Assembly (NCBI RefSeq): GCF_051401765.1
Contig: NW_027480534.1
Coordinates: 310,001 to 374,000 of the forward strand
Direction of reading: 5' to 3'
DNA length: 64,000 bases
Source: Calliopsis andreniformis
Taxonomy: Eukaryota > Arthropoda > Insecta > Hymenoptera > Andrenidae
Shown: positions 1 to 12,319 of the stretch, piece after piece
How positions within the stretch are numbered: the stretch's first letter is position 1
Layout of the letters: every line of letters starts with the position of its first letter
Program-made: the position numbers and the translations under genes
Notes under the pieces: model-generated
Told to the model about the DNA's origin: nothing
The model's database searches: none
Seen by the model: only the letters and a program-made list of their open reading frames with translations

Positions 1-1430
1 GACTGAGGGCTGAGGATTGAGGATTCAGAATTGAGGATTCAGAATTGAGGTTTGAGGACTGAGGATTGAGGATTGAAGATTGTGTATTGAGGATTGAAGA
101 TTGAGGATTGAGGATTGAGGACTGAGGATTGAGGATGAGGGCTGAGGGCTGAGGATTGAGGTTTGAGGAGTGAGGACTGAGGGTTGAGGATTGAGAATTG
201 ACGATTGACGATTGAGGATTGAAGATTGAGGATTGAGGATTGAGGAATGAGTATTGAAGATTGAGTATTCATGACTGAGGATTGAGGATAGAGGATTGAG
301 GATAGAGGATTGAGATTTGAAGACTGAGTATTGAGGATTGAAGATTGAGGATTGAGGATTGAAGATTGAGGATGGAGGATGAGGGCTGAGGGTTGAGGAT
401 TGAGGTTTGAGGAATGAGCATTGAGTGTTGAGGATTGAGGATTGAGGATTGATGATTGAGGATTGAGGGTTGAGGATTGAGGATTGAGGATTGAAGATTG
501 AGGATTGAGCATTGAGGATTGAACATTGATGACTGAGTGTGGAGGGTTGAGTGATGAGAATTGATGTTTGTGGATAGAGATTTGAAGATTGCAGATTGAG
601 TATTGAGTATTCAAAGCTGTTAATTGAGGATATTCTATTGAGGATTGAGGATTGACAACTGATTGTTGAGGACTGAGGGCTGAAGATTGAGGATTCAGGA
701 TTGAGGATTCAGAATTGTGGTTTGGGGACTGAGGATTGACGATTGAAGATTGAGTATTGAGGATTGAAGGTTGAGGATTGAGCATTGAGGATTGAGGATT
801 GAGGATGAGGGCTGAGGTTTTAGGATTGAGGTTTGAGGACTGAGGACAGAGGATTCAGGATTGAGAATTGAGGATTGAGGATTGAGGATTGAAGATTGAG
901 GATTGGGTATTGAGGATTGCAGAATGGGGATTGAGGATTGAGGATTGAAGATTGAGTATTGAGGATTGAAAATTGTGGATTGAGGATTGGGCATTGAGGA
1001 TTGAGGATTGAAGATTGAGGATAGGGGACTGAGTGTTGAGGGTTGAGTGATGAGAATTGATGTTTGTGGATAGAGATTTGAAGATTGCAGGTTGAGTACT
1101 GAGTATTCAAAACTGTGAATTGAGGATATTCTATTGAGGATTGAGGATTGACAACTGATTGTTGAGGACTGAGGTCTGAAGATTGAGGATTCAGGATTGA
1201 GGATTCAGAATTGAGGTTTGAGGACTGAGGATTGAGGATTGAAGATCGAGTATTGAGGATTGAAGATTGAGGATTGAGGATTGAGGATTGACGATTGAGG
1301 ATGAGGGCTGAGGGCTGAGGATTGAGGTTTGAGGACTGAGGACTGAAGGTTGAGGATTGAAAATTGAGGATTGAGGATTGAAGATACAGTATTGAGAATT
1401 GAAGATTGAGAATTGAGGATTGATGGTTGA
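1..1430 (+). repeat. Rearranged partial copy of the block at 6540-8158
   Basis: Bases 1 to about 120 align with 6540-6659 (offset 6539). After about 240 bp of extra heptamers, bases near 370-420 align at offset 6295 and those near 520-545 at 6316. Bases 695-1430 align with 7423-8158 at offset 6728. The copy therefore has one net insertion and lacks about 412 bp relative to 6540-8158. Alignment stops after GATTGATGGTTGAG at about 1430, where sequence belonging to the next duplication unit begins. It contains beta landmarks near 629 and 1125. No gene is seen. Confidence 0.8.
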
Positions 1431-2454
1431 GGACTGAGGGCTGAGTGTCGTGGTTTGAGGTTTGAGTATTGAATCCTGAGGATTCAGGATGTTCTTTTGA
1501 GTTTTGAGAATTGAGGATTGATGGTTGAGGACTGAGGGCTGAAGATTGAGGATTCAGTGTTGAGGATTCAGAATTGAGGTTTGAGGACTAAGGATAGAGT
1601 ATTGAAGATTGAGGGTTGATGATTGAGGATTGAGGATTGAGGATTGAGGATGAGGTCTGATGGTTGGGGATTGAGGTTTGAGGACTGAGGACTGAGGATT
1701 GAGGATAGAGGATTGAGGATTGAGGATCGCGGATTGAAGATTAAGGGTTGGGGACTGAGGATTGAAGATTGAGGACTGAGTGTTGAGGGTTGAGTGATGA
1801 GAATTGATGTTAGTGGATAGAGATTTGAAGATTGCAGATTGAGTATTGAGTATTGAAACCTGTGAATTTAGGATATTCTTTGAGGATTGAGGATTAACAA
1901 CTGACTGTTGAGGACTGAGTGCTGAAGATTAAGGATTCAGTATTGAGAATTCAGAATTGAGGTTTGAGGACTGAGGATTGAGGATTGAAGATTGAGGATT
2001 GAGGATTGAGGATTGAGGATTGAGGATTGAGGATTGAGGATTGAGGATTGAGGGTTGAAGATTCAGTATTGAGGATTGAAGATTGAGAACTGAGGATTGA
2101 GGATTGAACATTGAGGACTGAGCGTTGAGGGTTGAGTATTGAGAATTGATGTTTTTGGATAGAGAATTGATGATTGCAGATTGAGTATTGAGTATTGAAA
2201 ACTGTGAATTGAGGATACTCTATTGAGGATTGAGGATTGACAACTGATTGTTGAGGACTGAGGGCTGAAGATTGAGGATTCAGCATTGAGGAATCAGAAT
2301 TGAGGTTTGAGGACTGAGGATTGAGGATTGAAGATTGAGTATTGGGATTGAAGATTGAGGATTGAGGATTGAGTATGGAGGATTGAGGATGAGGGCTGAG
2401 GATCGAGGATGGAGGATGAGGGCTGAGGGCTGAGGATTGAGGTTTGAGTATTGA

Positions 2455-2472
2455 ATCCTGCGAATTCAGGAT
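2455..2472 (+). repeat. Alpha landmark, C variant of the inverted repeat
   Basis: The left arm reads ATCCTGC, so one arm base pair is lost, while GAATTC is kept and a CG dinucleotide is created. The same variant starts at 2455, 10646, 13344, 19373, 21586, 27635 and 35480. The last three occupy the same position in array units 1, 2 and 3, which shows that it spread by copying the large unit rather than by repeated mutation. Confidence 0.85.
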
Positions 2473-3914
2473 ATTCTATTGAGTATTGAGAACTGAGTAT
2501 TGATGGTTGAGCACTGAGGATTGAGGATCGAGGGTTGAGTATTGAAGATTGAGGGTTGATGATTGAGGATTGAGGATTGAGGATTGAGGATGAGGTCTGA
2601 TGGTTGAGGATTGAGGTTTGAGGACTGAGGACTGAGGATTGAGGATAGAGGATTGAGGATTGAGGATTGCGGATTGAAGATTAAGGGTTGGGGACTGAGG
2701 ATTGAAGATTGAGGATTGAGGATTGAGGATTGTGGATTGAGTATTGAGGATTGAAGGTTCAGTATTGAGGATTGAAGATTGAGAATTGAGGATTGAGGAT
2801 TGAACATTGAGGACTGAGTGTTGAGGGTTGAGTGATGAGAATTGATGTTTGTAGATAGAGATTTGAAGATTGCAGATAGAGTATTGAGTATTGAAACCTG
2901 TGAATTTAGGATATTCTATTGAGGATTGAGGATTGACAACTGATTGTTGAGGACTGGGAGCTGAAGATTAAGGATTCAGTATTGAGGATTCAGAATTGAG
3001 GTTTGAGGACTGAGGATTGAGGATTGAAGGTTGAGGATTGAGGATTGAGGATTGAGGATTGAGGATTGAGGATTGAGGATTGAGGATTGAGGGTTGAAGA
3101 TTCAGTATTGAGGATTGAAGATTGAGAACTGAGGATTGAGGATTGAACATTGAGGACTGAGCGTTGATGGTTGAGCATTGAGGATCGAGGATCGAGGATT
3201 GAGTATTGAAGCTTGAGGATTGATGATCGAGGATTGAGGATTGAGGATTGAGGATGAGGTCTGATGGTTGAGGATTGAGGTTTGAGGAATAAGGACTGAG
3301 GATTGAGGATAGAGGATTGAGGATTGAGGATTGCGGATTGAAGATTAAGGGTTGGGGACTGAGGACTGAAGATTGAGAATTGAGGATTGAGGATTGAGTA
3401 TTGAGTATTGAGTATTGAGGATTGAAGGTTCAGTATTGAGGATTGAAGATTGAGAATTGAGGATTGAGGATTGAACATTGAGGACTGAGTGTTGAGGGTT
3501 GAGTGATGCGAACTGATGTTTGTGGATAGAGATTTGAAGATTGCAGATTGAGTATTGAGTATTGAAACCTGTGAATTTAGGATATTCTATTGAGGATTGA
3601 GGATTGACAACTGATTGTTGAGGACTGAGGTCTGAAGATTGAGGATTCAGGATTGAGGATTCAGAATTGCGGTTTGAGGACTGAGGATTGAGGATTGAAG
3701 AATGAGTATTCAGAATGGAAGATTGAGGATTGAGGATTGAGGATTGAGGACTGAGAATGAGGGCTGAGGGCTGAGGATTGAGGTTTGAGGGCTGAGGACT
3801 GAGTATTGAGTATTGATGATTGAGTATTGAGGGTTGAGGATTGAGGACTGAGGATTGAGGATTTTGGATTGAGCATTGAGGATTGAAGATTGAGGGCTGG
3901 GGATTGATGGTTGA

Positions 3915-5104
3915 AGATTGAGGATTAAGGATTGAGGATTGAGGATTGAGGACTGCAGATTGACGATTGAGTATTGAATATTGAGGATTGATGACTGAGG
4001 ATTGAGGATTGAGGATTGAGGATTGAGGATTGAGGATTGTGGATTGAGGATTGAGAATTCAGGATTGAATGTTGAGGATAGGGGACTGTGTGTTGAGGGT
4101 TGAGTGATGAGAATTGATGTTTGTGGATAGAGACTTGAAGATTGCAGATTGAGAATTTAGTATTGAAAACTGTGAATTGAGGATATTCTATTGAGGATTG
4201 AGGATTGACAACTGATTGTTGAGGACTGAGGGCAGAAGATTGAGGATTCAGGATTGAGGATTCAGGATTGATGTTTGTGGACTGAGGATTGAGGACTGAG
4301 GATTGAGGATTGGGGACTGAGGATTGAAGATTGAGGATTGAGGATTGAGGATTGAGGATTGAGGATTGAGGATTGAAGATACAGTATTGAGAATTGAAGA
4401 TTGAGAATTGAGGACTTAGGATTGAACACTGAGGACTGAGGATTGAGGATTGAGGATTGAAGATTGAGCATTGAGGATTGAAGATTGAGGATTGAGGATT
4501 GAGGGTTGAAGATTGACGACTGAGTGTTGAAGGTTGCGTATTGAGAATTGATGTTTGTGTATTGAGATTTGAAGATTGAAGAATGGGGATTGAGTGTTGA
4601 AAAAACTGAATTCAGGATATTCTATTGAGGATTGAGGATTGACAATTGATTGTTGAGGACTGAGGGCTGAAGATTGAGGATTCAGGATTGAGGATTCGGG
4701 ATTGAGGTTTGATGACTGAGGATTGAGGGTTGAGGATTGAGGATTGAGGATTGAGGATTGAAGATTCAGTATTGAGGATTGAATATTGAGAATTGATGAT
4801 TGAGGATTGAACATTGAGGACTGAGTGTTGAGGGTTGAGTGATGAGAATTGATGTTTGTGGATAGAGATTTGAAGATTGCAAATTGAGTATTGAGTATTC
4901 AAAACTGTGAATTGAGGATATTCTATTGAGGATTCAGGATTGACAACTGATTGTTGAGGACTGAGGGCTGAAGATTGAGGATTCAGGATTGAGAATTCAG
5001 ATTTGAGGTTTGAGGACTGAGGATTGAGGATTGGAGATTGAGTATTGAGGACTGAAGATTGAGGATTGAGGATTGAGGATTGAGAATTGGGGATTGATGG
5101 TTGA
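3915..5104 (+). repeat. 1,190-bp segment present only in copy 1
   Basis: Copy 2 joins the equivalent of base 3914 directly to the equivalent of 5105 at position 14803/14804. The segment is exactly 170 heptamers long. The 16-mer GGGGATTGATGGTTGA (ending at 3914 here but for one mismatch at its left end, and at 5104 and 14803) spans the junction. This fits recombination between two similar positions. The left part of the segment resembles 9412 to about 9800 (offset 5497). The difference could be a deletion in copy 2 or an insertion in copy 1. Confidence 0.8.
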
Positions 5105-8100
5105 GTATTGAGGATTGAGGATTGAGGATTGAGGATTGAGTATTGAAGATTGAGGATTGATGATTTAGGATGGATGATTGAGGATTGAGGATTGAGGATT
5201 GAGGATTAACGATTGAGTATTGAGGATTGAAGGTTGAGGATTGAGGATTGAGGGTTGAGGATTGAGGATTGAGGATTGAAGACTGAGGATTGGGGAGTGA
5301 GGATTGAAGTTTGAGGATTGAGTATAGAGGATTGAAGATTGAGGATTGGGGATTGAAGATACAGTATTGAGAATTGAAGATCGAGAATTGAGGATTGAGG
5401 GTTGAACATTGAGGACTGAGGATTGAGGATTGAGGATTGAAGATTGAGCATTGAGGATTGAAGATTGAGGATTGAGGATTGAGTGTTGAAGATTGAGGAC
5501 TGAGTGTTGAGGGTTGCGTGATGAGAATTGATGATTGTGTATCGAGATTTGAAGATTGAAGAATGGGGATTGAGTGCTGAAAACTTTGAATTCAGGATAT
5601 TCTATTGAGGATTGAGGATTGACAATTGATTGTTGAGGACTGAGGGCTGAAGATTGAGGATTCAGGATTGAGGATTCGGGATTGAGGTTTGATGACTGAG
5701 GATTGAGGGTTGAGGATTGAGGATTGAGGATTGACGCTTGAAGATTGAGGATTAAGTATGGAGGATTGAAGAGAGAGGACTGAGTGTTGAGGATTGAGTG
5801 TTGAGAATTGATGTTTGAGGATTGATACCCGATTATTGAATATTGTGGATTGACTATTGTACCATGAGAAATCAGGATATTCCATTGAGTATTGAGAATT
5901 GAGGATTGATGGTTGAGAATTGAGGATTGATGGCTGGGGGTTGTGTCTTTAATATTGAGGATTGAGGATTGAGGTTTGAGAATTGAGGATTGAGGATTGA
6001 TGACTGAGTATTGATGATTGAAGATTGAGGATTGAGGATTGAGGGTTGATGATTGAGGACGAGGACTGACAGTTGAGGATTGAGGAATGAGGATTGAGGA
6101 TTGAGGGTTGAGGATTGAGGATTGAGGATTGAGGATTGAGTATTGAAGGTTGAGTGTTCATGACTGAGGATTGAGGATTGAGGATTGAGGATTGAGGATT
6201 GAGGATAGAAGATTGAGTATTGAGGATTGTAGATTGAGGATTGAGGATTGAGGATTGAGGATTGAGGATTGAGGATTGAAGACTGAGGATTTGGGACTGA
6301 GGAATGCGTGGAGAGGATTGAGGACTGAGGATTGAGGATTGAAGATTCAGTATTGAGGATTGAATACTGAGAATTGATGATTGAGGATTGAACATTGAGG
6401 ACTGAGTGTTGAGGGTTGAGTGATGAGAATTGATGTTTGTGTCTAGAGATTTGAAGATTGCAAATTGAGTATTGAGTATTCAAAACTGTGAATTGAGGAT
6501 ATTCTATTGAGGATCGAGGATTGACAACTGATTGTTGAGGACTGAGGGCTGAGGATTGAGGATTCAGAATTGAGGATTCAGAATTGAGGTTTGAGGACTG
6601 AGGATTGAGGATTGAAGATTGTGTATTGAGGATTGAAGATTGAGGATTGAGGATTGAGGACTGAGGATGGAGGATGAGGGCTGAGGGTTGAGGTTTGAGG
6701 TTTGAGGAATGAGCATTGAGTGTTGAGGATTGAGGATTGAGGATTGATGATTGAGGATTGAGGATTGAGGATTGAGGATTGAGGATTGAGGATTGAGGAT
6801 TGAGGATTGAAGATTGAGGATTGAGCATTGAGGATTGAACATTGATGACTGAGTGTGGAGGCTTGAGTGATGAGAATTGATGTTTGTGGATAGAGATTTG
6901 AAGATTTCAGATTGAGTATTGAGTATTCAAAGCTGTTAATTGAGGATATTCTATTGAGGATTGAGGATTGACAACTGATTGTTGAGGACTGAGGGCTGAA
7001 GATTGAGGATTCAGGATTGAGGATTCAGAATTGAGGTCTGAGGTCTGAGGATTGACGATTGAGGATTGAGTATTGAGGATTGAAGATTGAGGATTGAGGA
7101 TTGAAGATTGAGGATTGAGGATAAGGGCTGAGGGCTGAGGATTGAGGTTTGAGGACTAAGGCCTGAAGGTTGAGGATTGAGAATTGAGGATTGAGGATTG
7201 AAGATACAGTATTGAGAATTGAAGATTGAGAATTGAGGATTGAGGATGGAACATTGAGGACTGAGTGTTGAGGGTTGAGTGATGAGAATTGATGTTTGTG
7301 GATAGAGGTTTGAAGATTGCAGATTGAGTATTGAGTATTGAATACTGTGAATTGAGGATATTCTACTGAGGATTGAGTATTGACAACTGATTGTTGAGGA
7401 CTGAGGGCTGAAGATTGAGGATTCAGGATTGAGGATTCAGAATTGTGGTTTGGGGACTGAGGATTGACGATTGAAGATTGAGTATTGAGGATTGAAGGTT
7501 GAGGATTGAGCATTGAGGATTGAGGATTGAGGATGAGGGCTGAGGTTTTAGGATTGAGGTTTGAGGACTGAGGACAGAGGATTCAGGATTGAGAATTGAG
7601 GATTGAGGATTGAGGATTGAAGATTGAGGATTGGGTATTGAGGATTGCAGAATGAGGATTGTGGATTGAGGATTGAAGATTGAGTATTGAGGATTGAAAA
7701 TTGAGGATTGAGGATTGGGCATTGAGGATTGAGGATTGAAGATTGAGGATAGGGGACTGAGTGTTGAGGGTTGAGTGATGAGAATTGATGTTTGTGGATA
7801 GAGATTTGAAGATTGCAGGTTGAGTACTGAGTATTCAAAACTGTGAATTGAGGATATTCTATTGAGGATTGAGGATTGACAACTGATTGTTGAGGACTGA
7901 GGTCTGAAGATTGAGGATTCAGGATTGAGGATTCAGAATTGAGGTTTGAGGACTGAGGATTGAGGATTGAAGATCGAGTATTGAGGATTGAAGATTGAGG
8001 ATTGAGGATTGAGGATTGACGATTGAGGATGAGGGCTGAGGGCTGAGGATTGAGGTTTGAGGACTGAGGACTGAAGGTTGAGGATTGAAAATTGAGGATT

Positions 8101-8271
8101 GAGGATTGAAGATACAGTATTGAGAATTGAAGATTGAGAATTGAGGATTGATGGTTGAGTATCGAGGGTTGAGGATTGAGGATTGAAGATTGAGGATTGA
8201 GGATTGCGGATTGAGGATTGAGGATTGAGGACTGAGGACTGAGGATTGAGGATTGTGAATTGACGCTTGAG

Positions 8272-8412
8272 GATTGAGGATTGAGGATGGAGGATTGAAG
8301 AGAGAGGACTAAGTGTTGAGGGTCGAGTGTTGAGAATTGATGTTTGAGGATTGAGATTTGATTATTGAATATTGTGGATTGTGTATTGAACCATGAGAAT
8401 TCAGGATATTCT
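8272..8412 (+). repeat. Gamma landmark (representative copy)
   Basis: It runs from GACGCTTGAGG through GAAGAGAGAGG, GATGTTTGAGG and TTTGATTATTGAATATTG to GAACCATGAGAATTCAGG and ATATTCT. It contains GAATTC at 8397-8402 but not the alpha inverted-repeat arms. Similar stretches end near 5,880, 9,265, 18,112, 22,592, 28,662, 32,385, 36,507, 42,002, 47,015, 56,310 and 58,296. Confidence 0.75.
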
Positions 8413-9005
8413 ATTGAGTGTTGAGAATTGAGGATTGATGGTTGAGAGTTGTGTGTTGAATATTGAGGATTGAGGATTGAGGGTTGAGGATTGAGTATTG
8501 AACATTGAGGACTGAGTGTTGAGGGTTGAGTGATGAGAATTGATGTTTGTGGATAGAGGTTTGAAGATTGCAGATTGAGTATTGAGTATTGAACACTGTG
8601 AATTGAGGATATTCTATTGAGGATTGGGTATTGACAACTGATTGTAGAGGACTGAGGGCTGAAGATTGAGGATTCAGGATTGAGAATTCTGAATTGAGGT
8701 TTGGGGACTGAGGATTGAGGATTGAAGATTGAGTATTGAGGATTGAATATTGAGGATAGTATATTGAGGATTGAGGATTGAGGATTGAGGATTGAGGATG
8801 GAGGATTGAAGAGAGAGGATTGAAGATTGAGTATTGAGGATTGAAGATTGAGGATTGAGGATTGAGGATTGAAGATTGAGGACTGAGTGTTGGGGGTTGA
8901 GTGATGAGAATTGGTGTTTGTGGATTGAGATCTGAAGATTGAAGAATGGGTATTGAGTATTGAAAACTGTGAATTGAGATTATTCTATTGAGGATTGAGG
9001 ATTGA

Positions 9006-9977
9006 CAATTGATTGTTGAGGACAGAGTGCTGAAGATTGAGGATTCAGGATTGAGGATTCGGGATTGAGGTTTGGGTACTGAGGATTGAGGGTTGAGGAT
9101 TGAGGATTGAGGATTGACGCTTGAGAATTGAGGGTTGAGGATGGAGGATTGAAGAGAGAGGACTGAGTGTTGAGGATTGAGTGGTGAGAATTGATGTTTG
9201 AGGATTGAGATTTGATTATTGAATATTGTGGATTGAGAATTGAACCATGAGAATTCAGGATATTCTATTGAGTATTGAGAATTGAGGATTGATGGTTGAG
9301 TATTGAGTATTGATGATTGAATATTGAGGGTTGAGGATTGAGGACTGAGGATTGAGGATTTTGGATTGAGCATTGAGGATTGAAGATTGAGGACTGGGGA
9401 TTGATGGTTGAAGATTGAGGATTAAGGATTGAGGATTGAGGATTGAGGACTGCGGATTGACGATTGAGTATTGAATATTGAGGATTGATGACTGAGTATT
9501 GAGGATTGAGGATTGAGGATTGAGGATTGAGGATTGTGGATTGAGGATTGAAAATTGAGGATTGAATGTTGAGGATAGGTTACTGTGTGTTGAGGGTTGA
9601 GTGATGAGAATTGATGTTTGTGGATAGAGACTTGAAGATTGCGGATTGAGTATTTAGTATTGAAAACTGTGAATTGAGGATTTTCTATTGAGGATTGAGT
9701 ATTGACAACTGATTGTTGAGGACTGAGGGCAGAAGATTGAGGATTCAGGATTGAGGATTCAGGATTGAGGTTTGTGGACTGAGGATTGTGGACTGAGGAT
9801 TGAGGATTGAGGATTGAAGATTGAAGATTGATGATTGAAGATTGAGGATTGAGAATTGAGGGTTGTGGATTGAGGACGAGGACTGAGGGTTGAGTATTGA
9901 TGTTTGAGGTCTGAGGACTGAGGATTGAGGTCTGAGAAATGAGGATTGAGGATTGAAGATTGAGTATTGAGGATTGA
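9006..9977 (+). repeat. 972-bp segment present only in copy 1
   Basis: Bases up to 9005 align with 18704 (offset 9699). From 9978 they align with 18705 (offset 8727). Copy 2 therefore lacks 972 bp. The junction lies inside GGATTGAGGATTGA-type repeat, where homologous misalignment is easy. The segment carries a gamma landmark (AGAGAGG near 9152, then GAACCATGAGAATTC near 9242-9256) and a beta landmark near 9680 in the altered form GATTTTCT. Confidence 0.8.
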
Positions 9978-11957
9978 AGATTGAGGATTGAGGATTGAGT
10001 ATTGAAGATTGAGGATGAGTGCTGAGGGTCGTGGTTTGAGGTTTGAGTATTGAATCCTGAGGATTCAGGATGTTCTTTTGAGTATTGAGAATTGAGGATT
10101 GATGGTTGAGGACTGAGGGCTGAAGATTGAGGATTCAGTGTTGAGGATTCAGAATTGAGGTTTGAGGACTAAGGATAGAGTATTGAAGATTGAGGGTTGA
10201 TGATTGAGGATTGAGGATTGAGGATTGAGGATGAGGTCTGATGGTTGGGGATTGAGGTTTGAGGACTGAGGACTGAGGATTGAGGATAGAGGATTGAGGA
10301 TTGAGGATCGCGGATTGAAGATTAAGGGTTGGGGACTGAGGATTGAAGATTGAGGACTGAGTGTTGAGGGTTGAGTGATGAGAATTGATGTTAGTGGATA
10401 GAGATTTGAAGATTGCAGATTGAGTATTGAGTATTGAAACCTGTGAATTTAGGATATTCTTTGAGGATTGAGGATTAACAACTGACTGTTGAGGACTGAG
10501 TGCTGAAGATTAAGGATTCAGTATTGAGAATTCAGAATTGAGGTTTGAGGACTGAGGATTGAGGATTGAAGATTGAGGATTGAGGATTGAGGGTTGAGGA
10601 TTGAGGACGAGGACTGGCGGTTGGGGATTGCGGTTTGAGTATTGAATCCTGCGAATTCAGGATATTCTATTGAGTATTGAGAATTGAGGATTGATGGTTG
10701 AGTATTGAGGATTGAGAATTGATGATTGAGGATTGAGTATTCAAGATTGAGGATTGATGATTGAGGATTGAGGATTGAGGATTGAGGATTGAGGATTGAA
10801 GATTGAGTATTGAGGATTGATTATTGAGGATTGGGGATTGAGGATTGAGGATTGAGGATTGAAGAGTGAGTATTGAGGATTGAGGATTGAGTACTGAGGA
10901 CTGAAGATTGAGTATTGAGGATTGAAGACTGTCGATTGAGGATTGAGGATTGAGGATTGAGGATTGAAGATTGAGTATTGAGGATAGAAGGATGAAGATT
11001 GACGATTGAGGACTGAGGATTAAGGATTGAAGATTGAGGATTGGGGACTGAGTGTTGAGGGTTGAGTGATGAGAATTGATGTTTGTTTAGAGAGATTTGA
11101 GGATTGCAGATTGAGTATTGAGTATTGAAAACTGTGAATTGAGGATATTCTGTTGAGGACTGAGGATTGACAACTGATTGTTGTGGACTCAGTGCTGAAG
11201 ATTGAGGATTCAGGATTGAGGATTCAGGATTGAGGTTTGAGGTCTGAGGATTGAGGATTGAGGATTGAGGATTGAGGATTGAGGGTGGAAGATTGAGGTT
11301 TGCGTATTGAGGATTGAACATTGGGGATTGAGGATTGAGGATTGCGGATTGAGGATTGAGGATTGAAGATTGAATATTGATGATTGAAGATTGAGGATTG
11401 AGGATTGAGGGTTGTGGATTGAGGACGAGGACTGAGGGTTGAGTATTGATGTTTGAGGTCTGAGGATTGAGGATTGAGGACTCAGGATTGAAGATTGAGT
11501 ATTCAGGATTGTTGATTGAGGATTGAGGTTTGAGGATTGAGAATTGAGGTTTGAGGATTGAGGATTGAGGATTAAGGTTGAAGATTGATGATTGAGGATT
11601 GAGGATTGAGGATTGTGGATTGAGATTTGAGGACTGAGGATTTGGTACTGAGGATTGAATATTCAGGATTGAGGATTGAGAATTAAGGATTGAGGATTGA
11701 GGATTGAGGATGAGGGCTGAGGGTTGAGGATTGAGGATTGAGGACTGAGGACTGAGGATTCAGAATTGAGGATTGAGGATTGTGGATTGAAAATTGAGGA
11801 TCGGGTATTGAGGATTGAAGAATGAGGGTTGAGGATTGAGGATTGAGGATTGAGGATTGAATATTGAGTATTGAGGATTGAAGAATGACGATTGTGGATT
11901 GAGTATCGAGGATGGAGGATGAGGGCTGAGGGTTGAGTATTGAGGTTTGAGTATTGA

Positions 11958-11975
11958 ATCCTGAGAATTCAGGAT
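11958..11975 (+). repeat. Alpha landmark: inverted repeat with EcoRI-type core (perfect form)
   Basis: ATCCTGA-GAAT-TCAGGAT has perfect 7-bp arms around a 4-bp loop and contains GAATTC. By my scan, perfect-arm copies (GAAT or GGAT loop) start at 1473, 10054, 11958, 12362, 18781, 20685, 23738, 25283, 26734, 29808, 31353, 33149, 34600, 37653, 39198, 41001, 42721, 44894, 45971, 47970, 49046, 50898 and 51968. Those at 1473, 10054, 12362 and 18781 have loop GGAT and no GAATTC. Each copy is preceded by TTTGAGTATTGA or a close relative and followed by ATTCT or GTTCT. The arms are made of mutated heptamers that keep the 7-nt register. I assign no function. It could be a protein-binding palindrome or simply a hitch-hiking landmark. 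Confidence 0.85.
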
Positions 11976-12319
11976 ATTCTATTGAGTATTGAGAATTGAG
12001 GATTGATAGTTGAGTATTGAGGATTGAGGATAGAGGGTGGAGGACTGAGTATTGAAGATTGAGGATTGGTGATTGAGGATTGATGATTGAGGATTGAGGA
12101 TTGAGGATTGAGGATTGAGTATTGAAGATTGAAGATTGATGATTGAAGATTGAGGATTGAGAATTGACGGTTGTGGATTGAGGACGAGGACTGAGGGTTG
12201 AGTATTGATGTTTGAGGTCTGAGGACTGAGGATTGAGGTCTGAGAAATGAGGATTGAGGATTGAAGATTGAGTATTGAGGATTGAAGATTGAGGATTGAG
12301 GATTGAGTATTGAAGATTG

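Larger units (their letters stand above)
1431..12319 (+). repeat. 10,889-bp duplication unit, copy 1
   Basis: This is the left and longer copy of a large tandem duplication. Landmarks at 1501, 1951-2286, 2466-2807, 2990-3478 and 3661-3876 recur exactly 10,889 bp downstream. Those from about 5089 to 9005 recur at offset 9699, and those from 9978 to 12132 at offset 8727. The falling offset shows that copy 2 lacks two internal segments present here (3915-5104 and 9006-9977). Alpha inverted repeats lie at 1473, 2455, 10054, 10646 and 11958. Its right end (12124 to about 12,897, running into copy 2) also matches 9816 to about 10,589 at offset 2308, so the unit carries an older internal duplication. 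The whole interval is heptamer repeat with no gene. Confidence 0.85.

Noticed and set aside
11958..11975. The alpha inverted repeat as a transcription terminator or operator
   Set aside because: There is no gene upstream or downstream, no T-run, and a stem of only 7 bp. It recurs throughout a satellite.
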